Part shown: in pieces, positions 38,770-47,424 of the stretch
How positions within the stretch are numbered: position 1 is the first letter of the stretch
How the letters are laid out: each line of letters starts with the position of its first letter
Source: a virus
Reading direction: 5' to 3' (one strand)
Virus record (IMG/VR): IMGVR_UViG_3300046096_000628
Location: 62,001 to 126,000 of that record
Length of the DNA stretch: 64,000 nucleotides
Notes under the pieces: model-generated
What the model was told of the DNA's origin: nothing
Database searches by the model: none
What the model saw: only the letters and a program-made list of their open reading frames with translations
Position numbers and translations under genes: made by a program

Positions 38770-40464
38770 TCAACAATCTGGCAACCATTCATATACACTT
38801 GTACCACAGTCCCAGAATCTATCAAACTTATTCTCTAACATATTCTCGTATAGTGTTTTTTGCTCGTCGAACTTTGGAACAACATCTGCTATATTTGCTT
38901 TTGTAAATTTATTAGGAGAACACAAAAATGGTGTCTTAGATGCTGTGCTAAAATAGTAACCAACTGGTGGAGTAGTGCGAACTAGTTCAAACCCACTTTC
39001 CCTCGCATACTGTTCAGGTAGTCGTCTATCAGTCTGGTGAATAACTTTCACAATGCTATGTTGCTTACAGAAAGATGATATTAACTGTCGCAATAAGCCT
39101 GGAACATAAGTGTCTGTTGCATATGAAAAATTATCAATTCTGACTATATTATTATCAATACCACTCAACGCGAGTGCAGCGATTAACTGCCGATTAACTC
39201 GAACTCCATAGAAATATTTAGATTGATTAGAAATTCCAGTTATAGCGTTCTCTGTAAAAAACCAATCAGCATCTCTTCTGGATATTGGATATGCAGCACA
39301 GTCATTTACGTCATACTTGATTGGAGATAACTCCAATGCACGCTTAATTAAACTCTCAGTTGCAGAACGGTGGTAATACCAATCTGGTTCTAATATTTGG
39401 AGCAGTGTGTACCCACTTTTCTCACACAATTGGGTTTTTAGTAGATGTTTATTTCTACCAACGTGAGATTCCCGATGCCAATATAACCCGTTGTATTCAA
39501 TTGCTATGTGTTTAGTTGGTATTACTATGTCCAATTCATATGGATGTATAAGTGATCGATTGGATACTTCACACGGAACAAGCGAGTTTACAAAATTGGC
39601 AATTTCAATTTCAGCAGATGAGCGGAATTGATCCTTGCGAATTGAGATCCTGTGCTGATTCAAATACTTTAAAACTGTTGTATCCGATACCTCTCCGTGT
39701 AACAAGTATGTAGCGATGTGAGTGGAAGATAATGTTTGATTTGTATACGCATTTGTCATCCACTCAACATTTTCCAATTTCGCCATAACTTCAAGTGATA
39801 TGTGTCTCTGAGACAGCGTTCTACCACCATTTTCTAATCTAGTGTTAGCTTCAATTGCATCCTGTATGTCAACACTTTGAAATGGAAAATCATGACCGTA
39901 ACGAGATTGTCTTGTTGCAAGCTGTTTTGCTTTAACATCGGGTAATAATGCAGTAGATGTTACACCGTACTTTTCAAAAGTATTGTCTCGTACTTTCTGT
40001 TGAATTTTATCACTTTGAAATGGAGTTGCAGACCCGTATCGTTCTATACAGGTTGCGTGTTGCTTTGCACGAATAGTAGGAGATAGCCCAGCAGATTTTA
40101 CCCCATACTTTTTAATCATAGTCGCTTCTTTACGCGACTGCGTTTCAGGAGAGGCTTGTGCACACTTACGACCACAAAATGGTTTATACCCCTGCATTCT
40201 GCTAGTGAATTTAACTGAAAGTTGATTGCAATGCTTACATTTTACAAGTTCGGTGACACCGTGTTCTAATGCATGTATGCGTTGGTCATTGCGTGCATGC
40301 GGGCCGAGGAATGCTGTTCTATCAATGTACGCGACCCACCAATCTGGCAACACTGGATGGTGTCGAGTCCAATGCTCTACAAGTTTTCCATTTATACGCC
40401 CGTCTGGTTTAAGAATTCCAGAAAGTTTTAAGTGATCCATAAGCTGCTGGTCAGTGAATATCAT
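38770..40464 (-). CDS. Large Vsr/EDxHD-type homing endonuclease
   Basis: 564 residues. A Cys pair region (CKHCNQLSVKF...CGRKC) is followed by three KYGV-type repeats (KKYGVKSAGLSPTIRAKQ, ERYGSATPFQ, EKYGVTSTALLP), then a nuclease domain with YELDIVIPTKHIAIEYNGLY and WHRE, fitting an E/D...EYNG.YWH active site. The C-terminal 200 residues (FTENAITG, YFYGVRVNRQLIAALALSG) resemble a domain often fused to such enzymes. It is a free-standing mobile gene between queD and folE, with a late promoter at 40498-40505. Confidence 0.75.
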   Translation of the reverse strand: MIFTDQQLMDHLKLSGILKPDGRINGKLVEHWTRHHPVLPDWWVAYIDRTAFLGPHARNDQRIHALEHGVTELVKCKHCNQLSVKFTSRMQGYKPFCGRKCAQASPETQSRKEATMIKKYGVKSAGLSPTIRAKQHATCIERYGSATPFQSDKIQQKVRDNTFEKYGVTSTALLPDVKAKQLATRQSRYGHDFPFQSVDIQDAIEANTRLENGGRTLSQRHISLEVMAKLENVEWMTNAYTNQTLSSTHIATYLLHGEVSDTTVLKYLNQHRISIRKDQFRSSAEIEIANFVNSLVPCEVSNRSLIHPYELDIVIPTKHIAIEYNGLYWHRESHVGRNKHLLKTQLCEKSGYTLLQILEPDWYYHRSATESLIKRALELSPIKYDVNDCAAYPISRRDADWFFTENAITGISNQSKYFYGVRVNRQLIAALALSGIDNNIVRIDNFSYATDTYVPGLLRQLISSFCKQHSIVKVIHQTDRRLPEQYARESGFELVRTTPPVGYYFSTASKTPFLCSPNKFTKANIADVVPKFDEQKTLYENMLENKFDRFWDCGTSVYEWLPDC

Positions 40465-40497
40465 GGTTGAGTTACATTACTTTGTAATATTTACATG

Positions 40498-40505
40498 TAT
40501 TTATC
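40498..40505 (-). promoter_or_regulatory. Putative late promoter (GATAAATA)
   Basis: 33 nt before the endonuclease start at 40464; a hairpin (ATTAC-AAA-GTAAT) lies between it and the gene. Confidence 0.5.
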
Positions 40506-40533
40506 GACCAGCCCTAAATTTTTAGGATACTAG

Positions 40534-41232
40534 TCAACTTGCTAGTTTATCTCGAGCAATTGCCAGAAATTCTTGTCGAACGTACGGATTATTGACAAAC
40601 TTGCCACTCATCGCGCACGTAACAGTATCAGCTGCAGTGTCTTTTGCACCACGTGTTGACATACACAAGTGAGCCATTGAAGCAAACACTGCAACATCAT
40701 CGGACTTGGTGATAAACTTTATTGCTTCTAAGATCTGGTGTGTCAATCGTTCCTGCACTTGAGGTCGGGCGGAAAAGAAACTAACAACCCGACTAACTTT
40801 TGATAATCCTAACACACGCTCGTTGGGAATATAAGCTACTACTACTGCGGGTTTGTTTAAACCACCTGCAGGAATTATACTTAAAAGGTGATGTTCGCAC
40901 TGAGACACCGCAGAACATGCGATGTTTACAAACTCATCAGGCGCCGACATTTTGTTATCTACAGTGGTGCACTTTGGGAAATTATTGTAATCCAAGCCCC
41001 ACATAAAGTCATTGACCCACATTTTACCAACACGATTAGGGGTATCAATCAAACTGTCATCAGTCAAATCTAACCCCAACGCCTCAAGCATTGTTCTTGT
41101 AGATGCGGCGATAATATCAATTTGCTCTTGTTTAGACAGTTTTTGCTCAATCATTGGAGTCTCGAGCCCTAGTGAAATTAAGTGTTCGTGGACTTGTTTG
41201 CCGAGTTCGGGATTTGCTTTGCTCATTTTCAT
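40534..41232 (-). CDS. folE: GTP cyclohydrolase I
   Basis: 232 residues with the zinc/active-site signatures SQCEHHLLSIIPAG (Cys/His ligands), VLGLSKVSRVVSFFSARPQVQER (split: GLSKVSR and RPQVQER) and MAHLCMSTRGAKD. Converts GTP to dihydroneopterin triphosphate, the first step to folate or 7-deazaguanine. Length and motifs are complete. Confidence 0.9.
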   Translation of the reverse strand: MKMSKANPELGKQVHEHLISLGLETPMIEQKLSKQEQIDIIAASTRTMLEALGLDLTDDSLIDTPNRVGKMWVNDFMWGLDYNNFPKCTTVDNKMSAPDEFVNIACSAVSQCEHHLLSIIPAGGLNKPAVVVAYIPNERVLGLSKVSRVVSFFSARPQVQERLTHQILEAIKFITKSDDVAVFASMAHLCMSTRGAKDTAADTVTCAMSGKFVNNPYVRQEFLAIARDKLAS

Positions 41233-41260
41233 TATTTCCTTCTATTAATAAGAGTTCTAT

Positions 41261-41548
41261 TTACACTAGTTGAATGCCAGATACTTCTTGCAAGTACTGC
41301 TTTTCAAAGTCATTATCTACTGCGATTGTAGCAACTACGTGCGCTACCGGAACGGTGATTGCCGACAAGTCGACTGCTGCCATAAAGATTGGTGTTAGTG
41401 CCAACCCCATTCCACCTTTACCGTTTGGTACAAGTTGGAGGCGGCGTGGATCTTTCAGTGTGATGGTTCCATCATCACTAAGTTGTTGAGTGTGTTTACC
41501 AATCCACTCTTCACCGTTTGTTACCTTGATTGCGATTACTGTTGTCAA
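41261..41548 (-). CDS. Small Sm-like-fold protein
   Basis: 95 residues with a TTG start overlapping the upstream stop. The pattern VTNGEEWIGKHTQ...GTITLKDPRRLQL...GLALTPIF resembles Sm/Lsm-like phage proteins (G-E-x-I-G-K...L.dPrri...). A possible RNA-binding role is inferred from this only. Confidence 0.5.
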   Translation of the reverse strand: MTTVIAIKVTNGEEWIGKHTQQLSDDGTITLKDPRRLQLVPNGKGGMGLALTPIFMAAVDLSAITVPVAHVVATIAVDNDFEKQYLQEVSGIQLV

Positions 41549-42105
41549 TTTGAGTCCTTATTTAAAATAGCATTTTGCACATATACAGATAGAATGTCCA
41601 CTGATTCGAAGTTGTTATCAACTTCGTGATGGATTTCAGAGTGCTGCTCTACAAAGTTGCGAATTTTATCATCCATCACAATCGATTGTTCAAGTGTTTG
41701 CACTCGTCCCTCTTGTTTGAAGATTGATGGATCGCGCTTGATCCACAGGTTCAGATTTTGATACTTACTATTCAGTGCAAGTGATAATTTTTCAAACTCA
41801 TCGTGTGGATATTCCGGAATGTACTCTCGTGCGTATGGAGCAAATAGTAGTAGCGGGCAATCGCTAACTACGACTCTGACCTTACCATCTAGTGCCCATA
41901 ATTTTTGGTGCTGATTAGCAAGCATCACCTCAGGGTGTTCGAGGACATTACCGTGATTGAGCCAAACTGACATCTTATGCCACTCATCAACATACTCACA
42001 ATCAACACCAGATTGCTTTAATAGACCAGCAAGTAGTAGTGCTACGGTAGTTTTACCGACACCCGCACCTGAGAAACAATTAATTACCAACAGTTTAGAT
42101 TTCAT
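41545..42105 (-). CDS. P-loop kinase (AAA_28-like)
   Basis: 186 residues from the ATG at 42105. Walker A FSGAGVGKTTVALLLAG; VVVSDCPLLLFAPY is a Walker B-like strand. The layout matches phage AAA_28 kinase-like proteins, related in type to 14020-14610. Substrate unknown. Confidence 0.7.
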   Translation of the reverse strand: MKSKLLVINCFSGAGVGKTTVALLLAGLLKQSGVDCEYVDEWHKMSVWLNHGNVLEHPEVMLANQHQKLWALDGKVRVVVSDCPLLLFAPYAREYIPEYPHDEFEKLSLALNSKYQNLNLWIKRDPSIFKQEGRVQTLEQSIVMDDKIRNFVEQHSEIHHEVDNNFESVDILSVYVQNAILNKDSN

Positions 42106-42718
42106 TTTTAATTCCACTTACGGTGAATAGTTTATCGTGACCAGTAGCAAGCGTGCAGATTTGTGTTACTGTGATTTTATCTACAACTGCATCATAGGCA
42201 TCAAAAGATGTAACGATATCTTTCGTTTGCTCCACTGGAGTGAGGATTTCAATTTGATTAGGAAGAGTATTGATAGGAAAGGACTTGATTTCACACGTGT
42301 CCGTGAATACTACAACGTCATATTGGTCAAATACTGCAAACTCGGTGTTATCTAGGATTGGACCAAAGAAATAGCTCTTGAATAAGTTCGGAGAATTGAT
42401 GTATGTGTTTGCAGAGTCTTGCTCAGCTTGCGATTTAACGATTGTATCCACAACATAACTTGTGGAAAGATTTAATAGAATTTTTGCAAACAAGACTCCG
42501 TGATTCCCAATTGTGATAATGCGCTTCGGAGTTTCGTGTACTGTTCGATTAAGATGGGAGGCGAGTGCAAATATAGTAAGGAGTTGTCTACCAGATGCTG
42601 AAATGCCAGGACTGTACGATAGTGATAAGCTATCTGTAAGAATACTAATTGGAATTAGTGTTTGTGTTGAAAATGTTGGTTGGAAAAGTTCAGAAAAAGA
42701 AACAGAGGGAGTAGTCAT
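42095..42718 (-). CDS. Hypothetical protein (207 aa)
   Basis: Begins MTTPSVSFSELFQPTFSTQT. Alternating strands and helices (RIITIGNHGVLFAKILLNLS; YDVVVFTDTCEIK) suggest a Rossmann-like core, but no cofactor motif is certain. Overlaps the P-loop gene by 11 nt. Confidence 0.5.
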   Translation of the reverse strand: MTTPSVSFSELFQPTFSTQTLIPISILTDSLSLSYSPGISASGRQLLTIFALASHLNRTVHETPKRIITIGNHGVLFAKILLNLSTSYVVDTIVKSQAEQDSANTYINSPNLFKSYFFGPILDNTEFAVFDQYDVVVFTDTCEIKSFPINTLPNQIEILTPVEQTKDIVTSFDAYDAVVDKITVTQICTLATGHDKLFTVSGIKNEI

Positions 42719-42780
42719 TAAACAATCATCGTTGGTGATAACTGAATATTACCCCCTCTGTGCAGGTGGTTACAACAAAA

Positions 42781-43137
42781 TTATGGTGTAGGTGCAGTGA
42801 TTGGTACACCATATTTTGCTAGCACAGCAAGCACTCGATCTTCAAATGGTGGCAAAGGTGTAGGAGTTGGGGCAGGTGTGGGGGGAGTAATAACTTGTGG
42901 AGCATAACTCACAATCCCGGATGTTCCGACCGGGACTGAAACTACAGTGGCAGTTGATTCAATCCAACGATGAATTGGTGCATATTGTTCAACAATTGTA
43001 CCAACATCCCCATCATTAACAGGTAGTGGCATGCCAACAAGCATAGTTGGGTAACCTGCTGCCGTATATTCGACTTCCATCGTCTTCGACTCAGGTGATG
43101 ATGTAATCACTTTATACGTATATGTAATAGTTGACAT
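42781..43137 (-). CDS. Adhesin-adjacent small protein (possible fibre assembly factor)
   Basis: 118 residues: a beta-rich first half (TITYTYKVITSSPESKTMEV) and a Pro/Thr linker (TPPTPAPTPTPLPPFEDRV) before a short helix. It follows the first PKD adhesin directly and resembles small tail-fibre chaperone/attachment proteins in position and build. Tentative. Confidence 0.45.
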   Translation of the reverse strand: MSTITYTYKVITSSPESKTMEVEYTAAGYPTMLVGMPLPVNDGDVGTIVEQYAPIHRWIESTATVVSVPVGTSGIVSYAPQVITPPTPAPTPTPLPPFEDRVLAVLAKYGVPITAPTP

Positions 43138-43238
43138 TTAATTTCCTTTTTAATACGAGGAGTACTCGATGCACGCCTCGTGATTCGTAATATACTTATG
43201 GTTAAATAAGCAGAGTGCCACGTCACACAGTTGGGTGA

Positions 43239-46151
43239 TTAAATAATGACTCCCAAGCGCGTACCTGTTGCACCCCACACAACAGGGTGTCCATTCGTCA
43301 AGACAGCTGCACCACCTGCACCACCTGCACCTGGATATTGCGCAGCACCAAACCTACCTCCCTCACTACCAGCTGCACCAAGATTACCACCACCACCACC
43401 TGCCGTTCCGTACCCATCACCACCAATACCACCTGACCATGATCCAGCACCACCAGCGCCTCCAGTAGTTGTTCCACCCCACGAACCATCACTACCATAT
43501 ATTGTCGTTGACAGTGTACCATACTTATCAACGACAATTGATAGATGCGCCCCCAAACCGCCAGCGCCGGCGGCATAACCAGCACCACCACCACCACCAC
43601 CACCACCGTCTTGTCTATCCCCTGTCGAGCCTTTACCACCACCACCACCACCACCACCAATTGTACCGTAGTTAAAAATAGTAAATGGTACATTAGAACC
43701 AACATTAATTGCGGTACCACCTGCATAGCCGTTAGTACCTTCTGTACCGTACCCCCCTCCAGCACCACCTGCACCTAACACGTATCCATAATTCAATACC
43801 CGAAGTTCCACATAATCACCCATTGTCCACCCTGCACCCACATCGAATGCTGGATATGCCGTAGAGATGGAGCCGATCACGCTGTTCGCATTAACAGTAA
43901 CAATAACATCTGATTGTCCAGGTAAATACCCAGCGCCACTTACATTAACTCCAGTGCCGTGTTGAGATGTATACACATTATTAATTACAGTAAAGTTATG
44001 TATACCTGCAGATGTGACTGTAATATACACCGTCCGACGATCGACTGTTGTGTCAACTGAATTCGAATTACCTCCAGCAAAATTTACTGCTGTTAGCGTT
44101 GTTGTGTACGTACCTGAAGTTGTATAAGTGTGTGTTGGATTCTGTTGAGTTGAAGTAGTACCATCACCAAAGTTCCACAGCCACGAAGTTGGTGAATTAC
44201 TAGACGTATCAGTATAGGTAACAGTGACCGGCACCGTACTACCACTTGTTGTGTGACTAAAACTCGTAACAACCGCAGGGGGAGTTATCGTCACAGCTTG
44301 AGATGATGTTTGTGTTCCAATGGTATTATATGTAGTTAGAGTAATTGTACGAGTACCGTACGTGGTGTACACGTGAGCTGTATTTTGCGATGTGGCCCCC
44401 GTACCATCACCAAAATCCCACTGCCACGATGTTGGACTATTAGCCGAGGTGTCAGTAGCAACTATTGTTATTGGTAAGGTTCCAACACCTGATGAAAGAG
44501 TGAAAGAGGATGCTGGTGCTAGTCCAACACTCACTAGATCGACCATCGTTTTTACTGATGTATTACCCACATCCAATGCAGTGTTGGATAGTACATTCGT
44601 GGCAGTTAGACTAACCGTATATCGTCCCCAATTTGCATACGAATGTGTTGGATTCTGTTGAGTTGAAGTAGTACCATCACCAAAGTTCCACAGCCACGAA
44701 GTTGGTGAGTTACTAGACGTATCGGTAAACGTGACTGAAAATGGGGATGTATCAGCTGTATTGCGCGTTGGGGTGGTGTAAGAGAAATTGGCAATCGTTG
44801 GTTCACCAACCTGAACCGCGTGTGTAACAGTAGCTGTATTACTTCCAGCAGCATTCGTAACAAGTAGAGATACAGTGAAATCCCCCATTGTCGTGTACGT
44901 ATGAGCAGGATTGCGATCAGATGATGTTGTGCCGTCACCAAAGTTCCACAGCCACGATGTTGGTGAACCAGTTGACTGATCTGTGAAAGCAAGTGTAAAA
45001 GGCGTAGTCGCACTCACATCAGGGTTGGAGTCGGGACCAACTAGAAATTGTGCTACTGGCAACCCTGCAGCACTAATTCCACCTTGTGCAGATGTAGTAC
45101 CAACAGAATTTACAAGTGTTAGTGTAACAACCCTGGAACCTGCTGTTGTGTACGTGTGAGATACATTGCCGGGAGTGGTTGATGTAGTACCATCGCCGAA
45201 GTCCCAAGTGTATCGTGTTGGTCCAAATGCGTCACGCGAACTGACAGTCGTTTGAGTGGATGTATCAGTGAAATTAACAACCATTGGTAGTGTACCTGTA
45301 GTAGCAGATACAATAAATCCCGCTAGCGGCAGTTGAGTGGGTGGATATAGTGCAGCATTTATTGCATCAATGGATGCTTGGATTTGTAAAAATGTTGATT
45401 TGATGGTTGCAACTCCATACATGCCAGCATTACAAATCGTAAAATTGTCAGCAGCTAATACATCAACTATTGAAGATGGTGCAAATACTCCATTAGCTTG
45501 TGCCAGTACTCGTACATTGGTAATAAGCGCTAACCAATGTGTTGGAGTTGGTTTAGTAGCTCCTGTTAAAATAGGCAGCGTACCAGGGATCGTTGTTAAT
45601 GCATTAGTGGCTGCTGTAAGAGTATTATATTCTCGTTGAGATGCATATGGAATACAACTGATGTCGCTCCAGCTCGCGTCATACGAACGGAACGTATACG
45701 TAGACGTATCGAACCACAACTCACCTGGCACTGCTTGTGAAGCAGTTGCAGCAATGTTAACAGATGCACCCAACTTGTAGAAAGTATTATTGCGACCGTA
45801 CCAACGTGGTACAGCTGGTTCAAACGAGGTATCTACCCAAATTTGACCTGGTATCGCATTTTTGGTGTATTTTGGAAAAATGTAAGTTGATTCACTTGGT
45901 TGAGAAAAGTTTTCTAGCAAATAAAATAGATTATTCCAAAGTGGAGCACCATATCCCCTACTACGATGACCATACAACACAACATCCAACGGAACTCGCT
46001 TCACTGGATTCGAGTGATTGAGGTTAGTAGTGTTTACACCAGGTCGATTAGTTTGGTCAGTGACCTCAATCTCGATAAAACGACCATTGTCTGTACCATC
46101 GAGATTAAGGACGTAATCACTGTATTTTATTTTGTAGGTATCGCCAATCAT
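43239..46151 (-). CDS. PKD-domain adhesin with glycine-rich tip
   Basis: 970 residues from the ATG at 46151. Residues about 1-280 are an N-terminal virion-anchoring domain shared with the two upstream adhesins (YGAPLWNNLFYLLENF; IPGQIWVD). Five PKD domains follow, each with a W.FGDG core (for example SWLWNFGDGTTSTQQNPTH). The C-terminal 180 residues are extremely Gly-rich (GGGGGGGGKGSTGDRQDGG), like the receptor-binding loops of T2/T6-type gp38 adhesins. Likely determines host range. Late promoter at 46176-46183. Confidence 0.75.
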   Translation of the reverse strand: MIGDTYKIKYSDYVLNLDGTDNGRFIEIEVTDQTNRPGVNTTNLNHSNPVKRVPLDVVLYGHRSRGYGAPLWNNLFYLLENFSQPSESTYIFPKYTKNAIPGQIWVDTSFEPAVPRWYGRNNTFYKLGASVNIAATASQAVPGELWFDTSTYTFRSYDASWSDISCIPYASQREYNTLTAATNALTTIPGTLPILTGATKPTPTHWLALITNVRVLAQANGVFAPSSIVDVLAADNFTICNAGMYGVATIKSTFLQIQASIDAINAALYPPTQLPLAGFIVSATTGTLPMVVNFTDTSTQTTVSSRDAFGPTRYTWDFGDGTTSTTPGNVSHTYTTAGSRVVTLTLVNSVGTTSAQGGISAAGLPVAQFLVGPDSNPDVSATTPFTLAFTDQSTGSPTSWLWNFGDGTTSSDRNPAHTYTTMGDFTVSLLVTNAAGSNTATVTHAVQVGEPTIANFSYTTPTRNTADTSPFSVTFTDTSSNSPTSWLWNFGDGTTSTQQNPTHSYANWGRYTVSLTATNVLSNTALDVGNTSVKTMVDLVSVGLAPASSFTLSSGVGTLPITIVATDTSANSPTSWQWDFGDGTGATSQNTAHVYTTYGTRTITLTTYNTIGTQTSSQAVTITPPAVVTSFSHTTSGSTVPVTVTYTDTSSNSPTSWLWNFGDGTTSTQQNPTHTYTTSGTYTTTLTAVNFAGGNSNSVDTTVDRRTVYITVTSAGIHNFTVINNVYTSQHGTGVNVSGAGYLPGQSDVIVTVNANSVIGSISTAYPAFDVGAGWTMGDYVELRVLNYGYVLGAGGAGGGYGTEGTNGYAGGTAINVGSNVPFTIFNYGTIGGGGGGGGKGSTGDRQDGGGGGGGGAGYAAGAGGLGAHLSIVVDKYGTLSTTIYGSDGSWGGTTTGGAGGAGSWSGGIGGDGYGTAGGGGGNLGAAGSEGGRFGAAQYPGAGGAGGAAVLTNGHPVVWGATGTRLGVII
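44131..44210 (-). repeat. Near-identical 80-nt PKD repeat, copy A
   Basis: Matches 44644-44723 with one mismatch; encodes the core of two PKD domains of the same adhesin. Recent duplication or gene conversion. Confidence 0.85.
44644..44723 (-). repeat. Near-identical 80-nt PKD repeat, copy B
   Basis: Partner of 44131-44210, same orientation, 513 nt apart. Confidence 0.85.
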
Positions 46152-46175
46152 CAACTGTATCCTTGCAATAGTAAC

Positions 46176-46183
46176 TATTTAGG
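46176..46183 (-). promoter_or_regulatory. Putative late promoter (CCTAAATA)
   Basis: About 25 nt before the adhesin start at 46151. Confidence 0.6.
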
Positions 46184-46232
46184 CGTCAATTGAATTGGTT
46201 ATCCTATTACTTCCCGATTACCGACTAGATCG

Positions 46233-47387
46233 CTACGCTACAGTGATTATCTGTGTAGTAGATGCAGTGCCAACTGTATTTGTAACTGTTAGAGTTATTG
46301 TATACGTACCCACAACAGTAAATGTATGATTTGGGTTGATGTCTGTCGATGCTGTGCCGTCGCCAAAATTCCACAAGTGAGTTGCACCAGACGCATGTAC
46401 GCTATTATTAGTAAAATTAACCAACATTGGTGCAACACCCTGTGTGAGAGATGGTGCAAAAGCTGCAACCGGAACAGGTGTTTGATTGGTGGCGAGGCGT
46501 GTAAAAATGGCATTACACACTACAATTAAAGCATCATAATACTGTTGGAGCAATTGGAACCCAAATCGATCAGTTGAGTAATATCTAAATGTAGTAGGTA
46601 CCAGTGTAGACGTGTCTACGGGTGGAGTTAGTGCATCGCCGAATTGCTTTACGTATGTGAATAGTGCCAGCCACTCGACGTCTGTAGGTTGATGGTTTAT
46701 TGGCAATACGCTTGGACGACCAACCATATTCCATGCAGCAAACTGCGTGGCTAAGGAATTATATTCTGCAACTGCAGCATATCGATGATATAATACATTA
46801 ACCCACTTTGCTCCAATTGCGAGACCCACTTGAGAATGTAGTGTTGGGTGACCTGCACTATCAACAGGACCAGTCGGGTCAATTGTTGTATATGGAGAGA
46901 CTACAGCAGCAGAGGTTGTAGCCAACGTAGTATCCCAAAAGAACAACCCACGATTATCAGGATTGTACCATAACGTCGGACCATTAACGACGGGTGGGGT
47001 TGAACTGACAAAAATACGAGAATTTACATTATTCCAAACAGAATTAATTGGATCAGTACACACTTGCAATGCACCAAGTGTGCTACTCTTATTAAACCAC
47101 AACTGTCCGAGTACTGGGTGCTGTGGTTTAGTAGAGCTTGCAAAATTTTCAAGAAGTTGCAACATATTAGTCCACAACACTTGACCATATTCGGGATTAC
47201 GGTACCCAGTGAATACCAACGATAATGGGGTAGGAGCAATCTGGTTATTAGCACTATCGTATAGTACTGGTTGGTCTACGTTTGTTCCGAGAGGAGCAAT
47301 AGTAAAGAAATTGTCAACACTCCCTGCGTATCCTGTACGACCTTGGTTGCTGTAGTTGATCTGGTACGCAATATTTGAGGTTGCCAT
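46233..47387 (-). CDS. Short PKD-domain adhesin paralogue
   Basis: 384 residues from the ATG at 47387 (MATSNIAYQINYSNQ). It has the same N-terminal anchoring domain (YGQVLWTNMLQLLENFAS; PVLGQLWFN) as its neighbours and a single C-terminal PKD domain (THLWNFGDGTASTDINPNH), but no glycine-rich tip. It may be a shorter fibre subunit or a decayed adhesin. Late promoter at 47417-47424. Confidence 0.7.
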   Translation of the reverse strand: MATSNIAYQINYSNQGRTGYAGSVDNFFTIAPLGTNVDQPVLYDSANNQIAPTPLSLVFTGYRNPEYGQVLWTNMLQLLENFASSTKPQHPVLGQLWFNKSSTLGALQVCTDPINSVWNNVNSRIFVSSTPPVVNGPTLWYNPDNRGLFFWDTTLATTSAAVVSPYTTIDPTGPVDSAGHPTLHSQVGLAIGAKWVNVLYHRYAAVAEYNSLATQFAAWNMVGRPSVLPINHQPTDVEWLALFTYVKQFGDALTPPVDTSTLVPTTFRYYSTDRFGFQLLQQYYDALIVVCNAIFTRLATNQTPVPVAAFAPSLTQGVAPMLVNFTNNSVHASGATHLWNFGDGTASTDINPNHTFTVVGTYTITLTVTNTVGTASTTQIITVA

Positions 47388-47416
47388 CTGGTATAACGAA
47401 GTATGAGTGTGGTAAG

Positions 47417-47424
47417 TATTTAGG
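47417..47424 (-). promoter_or_regulatory. Putative late promoter (CCTAAATA)
   Basis: 30 nt before the short adhesin start; overlaps the stop of the upstream adhesin. Confidence 0.6.

Noticed and set aside
43246-43778. Open frames on the plus strand rich in Pro/His/Thr opposite the adhesin tip
   Set aside because: They are antisense shadows of the Gly-rich coding repeats (GGN codons read as CC/AC-rich), without ribosome-binding sites.
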